A DNA stretch of 64,000 nucleotides. Origin: Nocardioides marmoribigeumensis. GTDB lineage: Bacteria > Actinomycetota > Actinomycetes > Propionibacteriales > Nocardioidaceae. How positions within the stretch are numbered: position 1 is the stretch's first letter; every line of letters begins with the position of its first letter. The translations under genes and the position numbers were made by a program. The notes under the pieces were generated by a model that saw nothing but the letters and a program-made list of their open reading frames with translations, did not search any database and was not told the origin of the DNA. Where the stretch lies: the NCBI RefSeq assembly GCF_031458325.1, contig NZ_JAVDYG010000001.1, positions 1,860,001 to 1,924,000 of the forward strand, in the 5' to 3' direction. Positions 54,188 to 63,239 of this stretch are shown here, one piece after another.

Positions 54188-54748
54188 ATGCGCCAGATCG
54201 CCGGCCTCGCCGCCGCCCTCACCCTGTCCACCGTCGCCGTCGGCGCCGCCGTCCTCGGCCCGGCCGTCGCCTCGGCCGAGCCCGCACAGGTCTCCGACGG
54301 CCACGCCGTGGCCGGGGCGCAGAACGCCACCCTGGCGCAGCTCAAGAAGGCGCTGCGTCCCTTCCAGGACAGCCCCGCCGCCGCGGAGGCCGCGGGCTAC
54401 GAGCCGTCCACGACCTGCGTCGCGGCGCCGATGGGCGGCATGGGCTACCACTACGTCAACCTGTCGCTGGCCATGCAGCCGGCAGACCCGATGCACCCCG
54501 CGGTGCTGGTCTACGTCCCGGGCGACGACGGCCGCCTCGCCCTCGGGGCCGCGGAGTGGTTCAAGGTCGACGAGGACCAGGACCTCTCCACCGACGGGGA
54601 CCGCCCCGCGCTGTTCGGCCGTGACTTCGACGGCCCGATGCTCGGCCACGAGCCCGGCATGCCCACCCACTACGACCTGCACGCGTGGCTGTTCCAGCCC
54701 AACCCCAAGGGCGTCTTCCAGCCCTGGAACCCGACCGTCTCCTGCTGA
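54188..54748 (+). CDS. Exported protein of a widespread unknown family
   Basis: A 186-residue protein with a Sec signal (IAGLAAALTLSTVAVGAAVLGPAVASAEP). The mature part has MGGMGYHYVNLSLAMQPADP, AVLVYVPGDDG, AEWFKVDEDQDL, PALFGRDFDGPMLGHEPGMP and THYDLHAWLFQPNPKGVFQP, ending in a Cys. I have seen this arrangement of GYHYVN, FDGPMxGHEPGMPxHYDLHxWL and PWNP in uncharacterised exported proteins of many bacteria; several conserved His/Asp residues could bind a metal. ATG at 54188 follows AAAGG. Function unknown. Confidence 0.8.
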   Translation: MRQIAGLAAALTLSTVAVGAAVLGPAVASAEPAQVSDGHAVAGAQNATLAQLKKALRPFQDSPAAAEAAGYEPSTTCVAAPMGGMGYHYVNLSLAMQPADPMHPAVLVYVPGDDGRLALGAAEWFKVDEDQDLSTDGDRPALFGRDFDGPMLGHEPGMPTHYDLHAWLFQPNPKGVFQPWNPTVSC

Positions 54749-54791
54749 GCGTTCGCCTGCTCCGGCCGGCGTCCGCGGGCATCCTGTCCCC

Positions 54792-55169
54792 ATGGAGACC
54801 ATCGGGTGGGTGCTCGCGGCGCTGGCCGGGCTGCTGCACGTCTACATCTTCGTCCTCGAGGCCCTGCGCTTCGACGACCCCGGCACCCGCGCGGTGTTCC
54901 GGATCGAGCCGGAGCACGCCGACGCGGTCCGGCCGTGGGCCTGGAACCAGGGCTGGTACAACCTCTTCCTCGCCGTGGGCGCCCTGGCCGGCGCCGGGTT
55001 CGGGCTCGCCGACCACCACGGCACGTCGGTCCCGCTGGTGGTGCTGGCCTGCGGGAGCATGACGGCCGCGGCGCTCGTGCTGGTCCTCACCGACCGCCGC
55101 ATGCAGCGCTCGGCCCTGCTCCAGGGCACGATCCCCACCCTGGCGCTCCTCGCCCTCGCGCTGGGCTGA
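54792..55169 (+). CDS. DUF1304-family small membrane protein
   Basis: A 125-residue protein with four predicted membrane helices (WVLAALAGLLHVYIFVLE, GWYNLFLAVGALAGAGFGL, VPLVVLACGSMTAAALVLV and GTIPTLALLALALG). The HVYIFVLE and NQGWYNLFLA motifs are the family signature. ATG at 54792. Members are widespread but uncharacterised; it has no obvious functional link to its neighbours. Confidence 0.88.
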   Translation: METIGWVLAALAGLLHVYIFVLEALRFDDPGTRAVFRIEPEHADAVRPWAWNQGWYNLFLAVGALAGAGFGLADHHGTSVPLVVLACGSMTAAALVLVLTDRRMQRSALLQGTIPTLALLALALG

Positions 55170-55240
55170 CCGGCGCGCCTTCCCGTCGTACGACGGCGCG
55201 GGGGTTCCGCCTGTCGGTGCGGTCGGCGAGAGTGGCAGGC

Positions 55241-55906
55241 ATGAGCCCAGACCGCAAGCAGACGCTGACCGGGTCCCAGGTCGAGGCCGAGGGACTGACC
55301 GGGTGGACCTTCGCCCTCGACGAGCTGTCCACCCGCATCTCGTGCCCCGACTTCGCCGCCGCCCTGCGCCTGGTCGTCGCCATCGGCGAGGCCGCCGAGA
55401 GCGCCGACCACCACCCCGATCTCGACCTGCGCTGGGGGCGGGTCGACGTGCGCATGTCGAGCCACGACGTCGGCGGGGTCACCAGCCGAGACGTCGACCT
55501 CGCCCGCACGATCAGCCGCCTCGTGCAGGAGCAGGGGGCCGAGCAGGCCAGCGACACCGTCTCGCGCCTCGAGCTGGCGCTCGACACCCCGTCCGCCGCG
55601 GAGATCCGGCCCTTCTGGGCGGCGATCCAGGGCCTGGAGGACGCCGGCGACGGCGAGTGGGCCGACCTGAAGGACCCCTTCGACCGCACGCCCACGCTGT
55701 GGTTCCAGGAGTCCGGCGACGAGGAGCCCCGGCAGCGCTGGCACCCCGACATCTGGGTCGACCCCGCCCAGGCCCGCGCGCGCATCGACGCCGCGCTGGC
55801 CGCCGGCGGGACCCTCGTGAGCGACGAGCACGCCCCGTCGTTCTGGGTGCTCGCCGACGCCCAGGGCAACAAGGCGTGCATCTGCACGTGGCAGGAGCGC
55901 GGCTGA
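55241..55906 (+). CDS. Pterin-4a-carbinolamine dehydratase fused to a VOC/glyoxalase domain
   Basis: A 221-residue protein, ATG at 55241. Residues ~1-100 are a pterin carbinolamine dehydratase domain (WTFALDELSTRISCPDFAAAL, ESADHHPDLDLRWGRVDVRM, GGVTSRDVDLARTI; the HHPD motif binds the pterin). Residues ~108-221 form a half-VOC domain (LELALDTPSAAEIRPFWAAI, TLWFQES, WHPDIWVDPAQARARID, FWVLADAQGNKACICTWQ). Such fusions occur in actinobacteria. The first part recycles tetrahydrobiopterin-type cofactor; the second probably binds a small ligand. Cofactor need here is unproven. Confidence 0.9.
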   Translation: MSPDRKQTLTGSQVEAEGLTGWTFALDELSTRISCPDFAAALRLVVAIGEAAESADHHPDLDLRWGRVDVRMSSHDVGGVTSRDVDLARTISRLVQEQGAEQASDTVSRLELALDTPSAAEIRPFWAAIQGLEDAGDGEWADLKDPFDRTPTLWFQESGDEEPRQRWHPDIWVDPAQARARIDAALAAGGTLVSDEHAPSFWVLADAQGNKACICTWQERG

Positions 55907-55946
55907 TCCCACCCGCGCCGAGCACCGCGACTGTCACCATGTCGGC

Positions 55947-57536
55947 GTGAGCGACACCGACCAGGCGGCCCAGGAGCGGGCCGAGGAGACCGTCCCCGCC
56001 TCGGAGGTCCGGGCCGAGCGCGCGGACCGCGTCTCGGCGACGCGCTCCCTCCGCCGGGGCCGCCGACTGTGGCGGGTGGCCAACCTCGGCGTCATCAGCG
56101 TGCTCATGGTGTCCAACACCGTCGGCGCGATCATCGCGCTGGTGCTGCCGATGTTCGTCATCCCGCTGCCGCCCTACCGGCCCGGCCACGAGCGCTCGAC
56201 GCTGTTCTTCGTCGTCACCGTCGCGATCTACGTCGGCGCCGCGCTGCCGCTGGGCATCTGGCTCGGCCGCCGCGCCCAGCGCGCCGCGCGGCAGTGGCTG
56301 CTGTCCGGCCGACCGGCCACGCTGCGCGAGCAGCGCATCGTGCTGCGCACCCCGAGCCGGCTGTTCCTGGTGCAGATGTTCTTCTGGCTGCCCGCCGCCC
56401 TCCTCTTCGGCGCGCTGAGCCTCGGCCGCGGCTTCATGGGCGCCTTCTGGGTCACGGCCACTGTCGCCCTCGCGGGCGCGACGACCGCCGCGTCGACCTA
56501 CCTCCTCGCCGAGCGGATCCTCCGCCCGATCGCCGCCAAGGCGCTGTCCCGGGGCGCCCAGGGCGACTTCCGTGTCAGCGGCGTGCGGCGGCGCGCGATC
56601 CTGGCGTGGGTTCTCGGCACGGGTGTGCCCGTCGGGGGCCTGCTCGCGGTCGGCATCGTCTCCCTGAGCACGGGCGACGGCTCCCGGCAGCAGGTGCTCG
56701 TCGCCGTGATCGTGCTCTGCGGCATCGGCGTGGTCGTCGGCTTCGCGACCGTGAGCGCGGTGGCGCGGGCCACCGCGGGCCCGATCCTCGGGGTGTCCCG
56801 CGCGCTGCGCCGCGTGCAGGACGGCGACCTCGACGTGTCGGTGCCCGTCTACGACGCGACCGAGATCGGGCGACTCCAGGTCGGCTTCAACGCGATGGTC
56901 GTCGGGCTGCGCGAGCGGGAGCGCATCCGCGACGCGTTCGGCACCTATGTCGACCCGGCGATCGCCGAGCTGATCCTGCGGGAGGGCACCGACCTCGACG
57001 GCGAGGAGCTCGAGGTGACGGTGATGTTCATCGACATCCGCGGCTTCACCACCTACGCCTCCGAGACCGAGGCCCACGAGGTGGTCACGCGGGTCAACCA
57101 GCTGTTCTCCACCGTGGTGCCGATCGTCCACGAGCACGAGGGGCACGTGGACAAGTTCGTCGGCGACGGCCTGCTGGCCGTCTTCGGCGCCCCGCGGCGC
57201 AACGAGCGCCACGCCGACGCCGCGCTGGCGGCCGCGCGGGCCATCGCCGAGGCCGTCCCCCAGGTCGACCCCGACCTCGGCATCGGCATCGGCCTCAACT
57301 CCGGGCCGGTCGTCGCCGGCAACGTAGGCGGCGGCGGTCGGCTGGAGTTCACCGTCATCGGCCACACCGTCAACATCGCCGCCCGGGTGGAGTCCGCGAC
57401 CCGCGAGACCGGTGACACCGTGCTGCTCTCGGAGGCGACCCGCGACCAGCTGGCCGACCCTCCGGACCTCACCGCGCGCGAGGGCATCCACCTCAAGGGC
57501 CGCGACGGCGAGGTCACGCTCTACGCACCCGCCTAG
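55947..57536 (+). CDS. Membrane class III adenylate/guanylate cyclase with HAMP
   Basis: A 529-residue signalling enzyme with GTG at 55947. Six hydrophobic segments fall between about residues 45 and 270 (VISVLMVSNTVGAIIALVLP, FFVVTVAIYVGAALPLGIWL, further pairs), followed by a HAMP linker (VSRALRRVQDGDLDVSVPVYD) and the catalytic domain (~345-505). Metal-binding Asp residues are in VTVMFIDIRGFTTYAS and VDKFVGDGLLAVFGAP; transition-state residues lie in GHTVNIAARVES. It makes cAMP (or cGMP) inside the membrane face. No effector is encoded nearby. Confidence 0.95.
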   Translation: MSDTDQAAQERAEETVPASEVRAERADRVSATRSLRRGRRLWRVANLGVISVLMVSNTVGAIIALVLPMFVIPLPPYRPGHERSTLFFVVTVAIYVGAALPLGIWLGRRAQRAARQWLLSGRPATLREQRIVLRTPSRLFLVQMFFWLPAALLFGALSLGRGFMGAFWVTATVALAGATTAASTYLLAERILRPIAAKALSRGAQGDFRVSGVRRRAILAWVLGTGVPVGGLLAVGIVSLSTGDGSRQQVLVAVIVLCGIGVVVGFATVSAVARATAGPILGVSRALRRVQDGDLDVSVPVYDATEIGRLQVGFNAMVVGLRERERIRDAFGTYVDPAIAELILREGTDLDGEELEVTVMFIDIRGFTTYASETEAHEVVTRVNQLFSTVVPIVHEHEGHVDKFVGDGLLAVFGAPRRNERHADAALAAARAIAEAVPQVDPDLGIGIGLNSGPVVAGNVGGGGRLEFTVIGHTVNIAARVESATRETGDTVLLSEATRDQLADPPDLTAREGIHLKGRDGEVTLYAPA

Positions 57537-57687
57537 CACCTCGGGTCCGTCCCCTGGGTCACACCGATCCCTGCGGTCACGACCTCGGCCCGGGAAGGTA
57601 AAGACCCGTCCTCGGTGCTTCACCGGGCCGCACGGTCCGTCGTAGTTTTCTCGGGCCTCGCACCCCCTGCGGGGCGGCCACCGTCGT

Positions 57688-57836
57688 ACGCCGAGTCCTG
57701 CCGGTCGGTGGTCCCCGAACCGCTTGGCAGGAGCGGGGGACCCACGTTCCACGGGCTGCCACCGCAGCCCTCGGGGTGAAGCCGCGCGAGCGGCCGGGCA
57801 CTCCTGCCCGAACCCGACAGCTGACCTCGCAGGCGT
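57688..57836 (+). ncRNA. c-di-AMP riboswitch (ydaO-yuaA type) in the rpf leader
   Basis: The 314-bp leader contains the conserved ydaO/yuaA elements in order: CCGAGTCCTGCCGG, GGCAGGAGCGGGGGACCCAC, CGGGGTGAAGCC, CGGGCACTCCTGCCCGAACC and CGACAGCTGACCTCGC. The closing P1 helix is ACGCC (57688-57692) with GGCGT (57832-57836). In actinobacteria this class commonly controls resuscitation-promoting factor and other cell-wall hydrolase genes. It ends 14 bp before the ATG of the transglycosylase gene, so ligand binding could affect termination or ribosome access. Confidence 0.88.
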
Positions 57837-57850
57837 GTGGAGGAACCTTC

Positions 57851-58309
57851 ATGCGCTCACGCATGCCTGCCGTCCGACGGGCGTCCCGTCGTACCCCCCT
57901 GACCGTCCTGTCCCTGCTCTCCTCGGCCCTGATGTCGCTGGTGCTGGTCACCGGCGCCGGCCTCGTCGTCGCCGGCGCCGCCCAGGCCGACACGCGGCCC
58001 TCGCCCGGCCCCACGATGCACTCGACCCAGCGGACGCCCCGTCCGCAGGCGCGGCCCCGGCACTACCGCGCCTGGCAGCGGATCGCCCACTGCGAGAGCA
58101 CCGGCCGGTGGCACGTCGACACCGGCAACGGCTACTACGGCGGCCTGCAGATCAGCGCCGGCACGTGGCGGGCGTACGGCGGCCGGCGCTACGCCCGGCT
58201 CCCGCACCGCGCCACGAAGGTGAAGCAGATGCGGGTCGCCGAGCGCATCCTGCGCGGGCAGGGCTGGGGCGCCTGGCCCCACTGCTCGCGCGTCGCCGGC
58301 ATGCGCTGA
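57851..58309 (+). CDS. Rpf-like transglycosylase (resuscitation-promoting factor domain)
   Basis: A 152-residue exported muralytic enzyme with ATG at 57851 and GGAGGAA just upstream. A Sec signal (LTVLSLLSSALMSLVLVTGAGLVVAGAAQA) precedes a short Pro-rich segment and an Rpf domain: RAWQRIAHCESTGRWHVDTG (catalytic Glu in CES), NGYYGGLQISAGTWRAYGG and a C-terminal WGAWPHCS with the second Cys. It cleaves peptidoglycan glycan and may promote regrowth from dormancy. There are no LysM or other anchoring repeats. Expression is under the c-di-AMP riboswitch. Confidence 0.93.
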   Translation: MRSRMPAVRRASRRTPLTVLSLLSSALMSLVLVTGAGLVVAGAAQADTRPSPGPTMHSTQRTPRPQARPRHYRAWQRIAHCESTGRWHVDTGNGYYGGLQISAGTWRAYGGRRYARLPHRATKVKQMRVAERILRGQGWGAWPHCSRVAGMR

Positions 58310-58387
58310 GCCTCGCGGGTCGTCCCGCACCGGCGACCTGCGCCGGCGTCGTGGCCGGACGGGCCGCGCGCTCCTAGGCTGTGCGGC

Positions 58388-61300
58388 GTGGGAGAGCAGG
58401 AGGTCTCGGGGGCGACGCGCTACCGCGCGTTCGGCGGGCTGGTGGTGCAGACCGCCGCGGGCGAGCAGGAGCTGCGCCGGCGCCGCGAGCGCGACGTCCT
58501 GGCGGTGCTGCTCGCCGTCCGTGCTCCGGTGTCGGCCGACCGGCTGCTCGGCGAGGTGTGGGACTCCGGCGCGGCGCTCGGCTCCCTCCAGGCGGTGGTC
58601 TCACGCCTGCGCGACACGGTCGAGCCGCGACGGACCGCGCGCGGGGAGAACCGCTGCCTGGTGAGCACGTCGGCGGGCTACGCGATCCGCGCCGACGTCG
58701 CGGACGTCGACACCTGGCTGTTCGAGGACGCCGCCGGACGGTGCCTCGCCTCGACCGACCCGGCCGGGGCGCTGACGCTCTTCGAGCAGGGCGAGGCGCT
58801 GTGGACCGGCGAGCCCTACGCCGACTGCTCGCCCGAGGCCGTGGTGGCGGCCCGGGCCCGGCTGGTCGAGCTGCGCGCCGCGGCCACCGAGCGCGCGGCC
58901 CAGGCCCTGCTCGACCTCGGCCGCCCCGAGCAGGTCGGGCTGGTCCTGGCGCGCCTGGTCGAGGAGCACCCGTTCCGCGAGCGCCTGTTCGCGCTGCTGG
59001 CGCTGGCGCACTACCGCTGCGGCCGCCAGTCCGAGGCGTTGGAGACCCTCCGCGACCTGCGCTCGCGCCTGGCCGACGAGCTGGGAGTCGACCCGACGCC
59101 GGAGGTACGCCGGCTGGAGACCGACCTGCTGCGGCAGGACCCGGCGCTGGACGGTCCCGTCGCGGCCCCGCGGTCGCCCGCGCCCGCCCCGGACCGTCCG
59201 GCGGCGCCCGGCGACGCGCTGGTCGGCCGGCAGGAGCCCCTGGCCCGCGTGACCACCCTGCTCGACCGGCTGCCGGTGGGGCGGCAGGTCGCCACCGTGC
59301 TGGGCGAGCCCGGCATCGGCAAGACCCGGCTCGTCGAGGAGGTCCTGCGCGGGGCGGCCGGTCGCGGTCTCACCACCGTGGTCGGCCAGTGCCACCAGGG
59401 CGACGTCGCGCCGGCGCTGTGGCCGTGGACGCAGGTCGTGCGTGCCCTCTCGCCCGACGCGGGGGCCGACCCGCTCCTGCACCCCCTCCTGGCCGACGGC
59501 GTGCCGGTCGACACCGGCTCGGGCTCGCTGCGCCTGTTCGACGCGGTCGCCGGCCTGCTCGAGGCCGCTGCCCGTGACGCGGGTGGGCTCGTGGTCGTGC
59601 TCGAGGACCTGCACTGGGCCGACAGCACCTCCCTCCAGCTGCTCGCCCACCTCGTGGAGCGCCCCTCCTCCGCCCCGGTCCTGCTGCTCGTGACCCGGCG
59701 GACCACCGAGGAGGACGGCGCCGAGCAGCTGCTCACCACCCTGGCCGCCCTCGCCCGTGCCGGGGCGGAGCGGGTCCGGCTCGACGGCCTGGGCCGGGAC
59801 GACGTGGGGCTGCTGCTCGGCCGATTCCTCGGCCGCGAGCCCTCCACCGTCCCCGCCGGCCTGGTCGACGTGGTCGACGAGGCCACCGCGGGCAACGCGT
59901 TCTTCGTGCACGAGTACGCCCGGCTGCTGCAGACACTGGACGACGTGGACGCGGTCGACACGCTCCCGGTGCCGGAGGGGGTGCGCGACGTCATCGGCCA
60001 GCGCGTCACCCGGCTCCCGGCCGAGACCCGCGAGCTGCTGCGGGCCGCCGCCGTGCTGGGCCGCGACATCGTCCCCCAGGACGCAGCGGCGCTGGCCGGC
60101 CAGCCGCTCGACGAGGCGCTGGACCACCTCGACCTCGCCCTCGCGACCGGGCTGCTCGACGAGCACGGCGACGGCTACCGCTTCGCCCACGCCCTGACCC
60201 GTGAGGCGCTCTACGCCGACCTCTCCGCCGCCCGCCGGCTCCGCTGGCACGCACGCGCCGCCGACGTGCTCGCCGAGCGGCTCGGCGACGTGCCCGACGC
60301 CGCCGCGGACATCGCGCACCACGCCTCGCTCGCCGTGCCCCTGGGTCCCGACCGGGCGCGTACGGCGTTCACCTGGCTCGGGCGGGCCGCGCGGGTCGCG
60401 CTCGCGCGGCAGGCCCCGGTCGAGGCGCGCGACCTCTGGCTGCAGGCCCGGCGGGTGGCCGAGGAGCTCGGCCTCGAGGACGAGCGCCTGCACGCCATGC
60501 TCGGCGTCGCCCGCAGCGCCGTCCGCATGGGCACCTTCACCGAGGCGCCGGGGCTGGTGGAGGAGCTCGCCCGCGAGGCCAGCCGGCTGGGCCACTGGGA
60601 CCTGGTCGCCGCCGCGGCCGCGACGTTCCACCAGGCGGGGGCCTGGACGTGGCGCACCCACGGCAGCAAGAACGAGGAGCTGATCGACCTCTTCACCGCC
60701 GCGCTCGACCACGTCGACGCCGCCGACGAGGCGACGCTCTGCGCGACGCTGACCATCGAGCACCAGTTCGGCTGGGACACCGCCGCCAGCGACGCCTACG
60801 CGGCGCGCGCGATCGCGGCCGCACGGACGGCCCAGGACCGCGACCTGCTCTGCTCGGCGCTGCTGGTGCGCCAGATCGCCAGCGCCGGCCGCCCCGACCT
60901 CGGGGGGCGGTCCTGGCTCGGCGAGGAGCTCCTCGCCGCCGGGCCCAGCGCGGAGATCGAGGTCGCCGGACTGTTCCACCTCGGCTTCGCCCAGCACGAG
61001 GAGGGCCGCGTCCGCGAGGCCGAGGAGACGATGGAGGAGGCGCGGCGCAAGGCCGCGACGCTGACCCACAGCGGCCTCGACGTCCCGCTCGCGTGGTGGC
61101 GCGCGGCGGTGGCCGCCAGCCACGAGGACCCCGACGCGCGACGGATCGCCGACGAGGCGCTGGCCCTCCACCTGGGCCAGGGCTTCTACTACGGCACCGA
61201 GCTGCAGACCCTGCACGCCGTCCTGCACCGGCCCCCCGGCACTCCCCTCGCGTCCGACGTCCTCGCCGGCGCCCGCAGCGGGCTCCACGCGGAGCGGGCG

Positions 61301-61696
61301 CTGGTGGCCTGGTCGCTGGTCGAGTCCGGTGAGCTCGACGCGGCCGCCGAGGTGGTCGGGGAGATGCCGCCGGCGTACGCCGTGGACTACTCCATCGAGG
61401 CGTCGTGGTGCTTGCGACTGCTGGTCGCCGCGGCGCTCGACCGCCGCGACGACGTCGCCGAGCTGCTGCGGCGCATCGACCGCTACACCACCCCGCTGGC
61501 CGTCTACGGCTCGGTCCTCCACCTCGGCGCGCTCGACCACTTCCGCGCGGTGGCGCACCGCGCCCTCGGCGACCCGGAGCGTGCCCTGGTGCTGGCCAGG
61601 TCGGCGGTCGAGATCAACCGGCGCTGCGAGATCCGCCCGTGGCTGCGCCGCAGCGAGGCGCTGGTGGCCGAGCTGGAGCAAGCCACACCCAAGTGA
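58388..61696 (+). CDS. SARP/BTAD-AAA transcriptional regulator
   Basis: A 1,102-residue regulator with GTG at 58388. Residues ~10-95 are an OmpR-type winged helix of the SARP kind (RRERDVLAVLLAVRAPVSADRLL, LQAVVSRLRDTVEP), ~100-245 a BTAD repeat domain, and ~275-560 an AAA/STAND ATPase (Walker A GEPGIGKTRLVEE, Walker B VVVLEDLHWADS). The C-terminal ~500 residues are helical TPR-like repeats without a LuxR HTH. Proteins of this plan activate nearby metabolic genes; the FAD oxidoreductase 73 bp downstream is the likely target or partner. Confidence 0.92.
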   Translation: MGEQEVSGATRYRAFGGLVVQTAAGEQELRRRRERDVLAVLLAVRAPVSADRLLGEVWDSGAALGSLQAVVSRLRDTVEPRRTARGENRCLVSTSAGYAIRADVADVDTWLFEDAAGRCLASTDPAGALTLFEQGEALWTGEPYADCSPEAVVAARARLVELRAAATERAAQALLDLGRPEQVGLVLARLVEEHPFRERLFALLALAHYRCGRQSEALETLRDLRSRLADELGVDPTPEVRRLETDLLRQDPALDGPVAAPRSPAPAPDRPAAPGDALVGRQEPLARVTTLLDRLPVGRQVATVLGEPGIGKTRLVEEVLRGAAGRGLTTVVGQCHQGDVAPALWPWTQVVRALSPDAGADPLLHPLLADGVPVDTGSGSLRLFDAVAGLLEAAARDAGGLVVVLEDLHWADSTSLQLLAHLVERPSSAPVLLLVTRRTTEEDGAEQLLTTLAALARAGAERVRLDGLGRDDVGLLLGRFLGREPSTVPAGLVDVVDEATAGNAFFVHEYARLLQTLDDVDAVDTLPVPEGVRDVIGQRVTRLPAETRELLRAAAVLGRDIVPQDAAALAGQPLDEALDHLDLALATGLLDEHGDGYRFAHALTREALYADLSAARRLRWHARAADVLAERLGDVPDAAADIAHHASLAVPLGPDRARTAFTWLGRAARVALARQAPVEARDLWLQARRVAEELGLEDERLHAMLGVARSAVRMGTFTEAPGLVEELAREASRLGHWDLVAAAAATFHQAGAWTWRTHGSKNEELIDLFTAALDHVDAADEATLCATLTIEHQFGWDTAASDAYAARAIAAARTAQDRDLLCSALLVRQIASAGRPDLGGRSWLGEELLAAGPSAEIEVAGLFHLGFAQHEEGRVREAEETMEEARRKAATLTHSGLDVPLAWWRAAVAASHEDPDARRIADEALALHLGQGFYYGTELQTLHAVLHRPPGTPLASDVLAGARSGLHAERALVAWSLVESGELDAAAEVVGEMPPAYAVDYSIEASWCLRLLVAAALDRRDDVAELLRRIDRYTTPLAVYGSVLHLGALDHFRAVAHRALGDPERALVLARSAVEINRRCEIRPWLRRSEALVAELEQATPK

Positions 61697-61769
61697 GTGG
61701 CAAGCGGGCCCGCTGATGCTCGTCCCACCACCGGGGAGGTCCCGGTGACCGGACGAGAGAAGGCACCCG

Positions 61770-63191
61770 ATGACCACCAACCCGACCCAGCACCCGACCG
61801 CCGTCCCCGGCCAGGCCGCACCGGCCGGCCCCCGCGGCGCGCTGCGCTCGCTCGCCGAGCGGGTCTCCGGCCGGCTGCTCACCCCCGCCGACCCCGAGTG
61901 GGCCGCAGCGGTCGTGCCGTGGCGGGTCAACGTCGCCCAGCGCCCGGTCGCCGTGCTCGAGACCCACGACGCCCACGACGTGGTCGCGGCGGTGAGGTGG
62001 GCCGCCCATCACGAGGTGCCGGTGACCACGCAGACCACGGGCCACGGCGCGACCCACGTCGACGGGGTCAGCCCGGCCGACGGTGCCCTGGTCGTGCGGT
62101 GCACGGGCCTCACCGAGATCGAGGTCGACCTCGAGCGTCGTACGGCGTGGGTGGGCGCGGGCGTGCGCGCCGGACAGCTCCTCGCCGCCCTCGACGGGAC
62201 CGGCGTGACGTTCCTGTGCGGCTCCAACCCGAGTCCGAGCGTGGTCGGGATGACCGTCACCGGCGGCCTCACCTGGTTCGGCCGTGCGTACGGCGTCGGC
62301 GCGGACTCGATCCGCACCGTGGAGCTGGTCGACGGTCTCGGCCGGCTGCGTCGCATCGGACCGGACGAGGCCGAGCGCTTCTGGGCCGTCCGCGGCGCCG
62401 GCGGCGACTTCGGCGTGATCACCCGCGTGGAGCTCGCACTGCACCCCGCGCCCCAGGTGCACGGCGGCCGCATGGTCTGGCCGGTCGAGCGGCTCGCCGA
62501 GGTGCTCGCGGCCTTCCGCGCCGTCACCGCGACCGCGCCGCGCGAGCTCACGGTGTGGCTGCAGGTGCAGCACTTCCCGGACGTGCCGTTCCTGCCCGAG
62601 GAGATCCGCGGGAAGTCGTTCGCCGCGGTGGCCTACACCTTCCTCGGCGCGGAGGTCACCGCCCTGATGCGCATGGCACCGCTGGCCGGCGTGGCGGGCC
62701 GGTTGACCGACACGTCCGGCCCCGTGGCGATCGGGGCCCTCGGCGACGTCGCGGCGGAGCCGGTCGACCCGACGCCCGCGATGGAGTACGCCCAGCTGCT
62801 GTCGACGATCGACGACACCACGGCCGACGCCCTGGTCGAGCAGGTCGGCACGCGGGGAGCCTGCCCGATCACGATCGTGCAGGTGCGCCACCTCGGCGGT
62901 GCGCTGCGCGAGGGCGGGACCTCGGCCTTCGGCACGATCGAGGAGGAGTACCTGCTGCAGGGCATCGGCATCCCCGCCGTCCCCGCGGTCGTCCCGGCGA
63001 TCGAGGGCGCCTTCGTGGGGCTGGACTCCGCGGCCGCCACGGTCGGCACCGGCCGCGCGCCGCTGGCCTTCCTCGGCGAGACGCCCACCGCGCGCTGGTG
63101 GAGCCCGGAGACCCGGGCCCGGCTGGTCGCCGCCAAGCAGGACCTCGACCCCCTCGGCGTCATCCGCTCCAACCGGCCGGTGGCGGGCTGA
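61770..63191 (+). CDS. FAD-linked oxidoreductase (VAO/BBE family)
   Basis: A 473-residue flavoenzyme with ATG at 61770. The FAD-binding domain has the covalent-type His in TTGHGATHVDG, the loop CGSNPSPSVVGMTVTGGLTWFGRAYG and WAVRGAGGDFGVITRVEL; the C-terminus ends with the berberine-bridge-like motif KQDLDPLGVIRSNRP. It resembles 6-hydroxynicotine and oligosaccharide oxidases, oxidising an alcohol or amine with O2. There is no Cys for a second covalent bond, so flavin is probably single-linked to His or non-covalent. A strong terminator follows. Confidence 0.92.
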   Translation: MTTNPTQHPTAVPGQAAPAGPRGALRSLAERVSGRLLTPADPEWAAAVVPWRVNVAQRPVAVLETHDAHDVVAAVRWAAHHEVPVTTQTTGHGATHVDGVSPADGALVVRCTGLTEIEVDLERRTAWVGAGVRAGQLLAALDGTGVTFLCGSNPSPSVVGMTVTGGLTWFGRAYGVGADSIRTVELVDGLGRLRRIGPDEAERFWAVRGAGGDFGVITRVELALHPAPQVHGGRMVWPVERLAEVLAAFRAVTATAPRELTVWLQVQHFPDVPFLPEEIRGKSFAAVAYTFLGAEVTALMRMAPLAGVAGRLTDTSGPVAIGALGDVAAEPVDPTPAMEYAQLLSTIDDTTADALVEQVGTRGACPITIVQVRHLGGALREGGTSAFGTIEEEYLLQGIGIPAVPAVVPAIEGAFVGLDSAAATVGTGRAPLAFLGETPTARWWSPETRARLVAAKQDLDPLGVIRSNRPVAG

Positions 63192-63197
63192 CCGCGC

Positions 63198-63234
63198 ACG
63201 GCGCCCTCCTCGCCCGTGGCGAGGAGGGCGCCGT
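63198..63234. terminator. Bidirectional terminator after the FAD oxidoreductase
   Basis: A perfect 17-bp stem (ACGGCGCCCTCCTCGCC with GGCGAGGAGGGCGCCGT) with loop CGT sits between converging genes, 7 bp after the oxidoreductase stop and 6 bp from the stop of the minus-strand gene. It is the strongest hairpin in the window. Confidence 0.9.
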
Positions 63235-63239
63235 CGTCC

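Noticed and set aside
55183-55196. CCGTCGTACGACGG palindrome as a further copy of the dispersed element
   Set aside because: It resembles only the outermost arm sequence; the GTACTCCGACGTAC core and the conserved centre are absent. TCGTACGA-like strings are common in this DNA.
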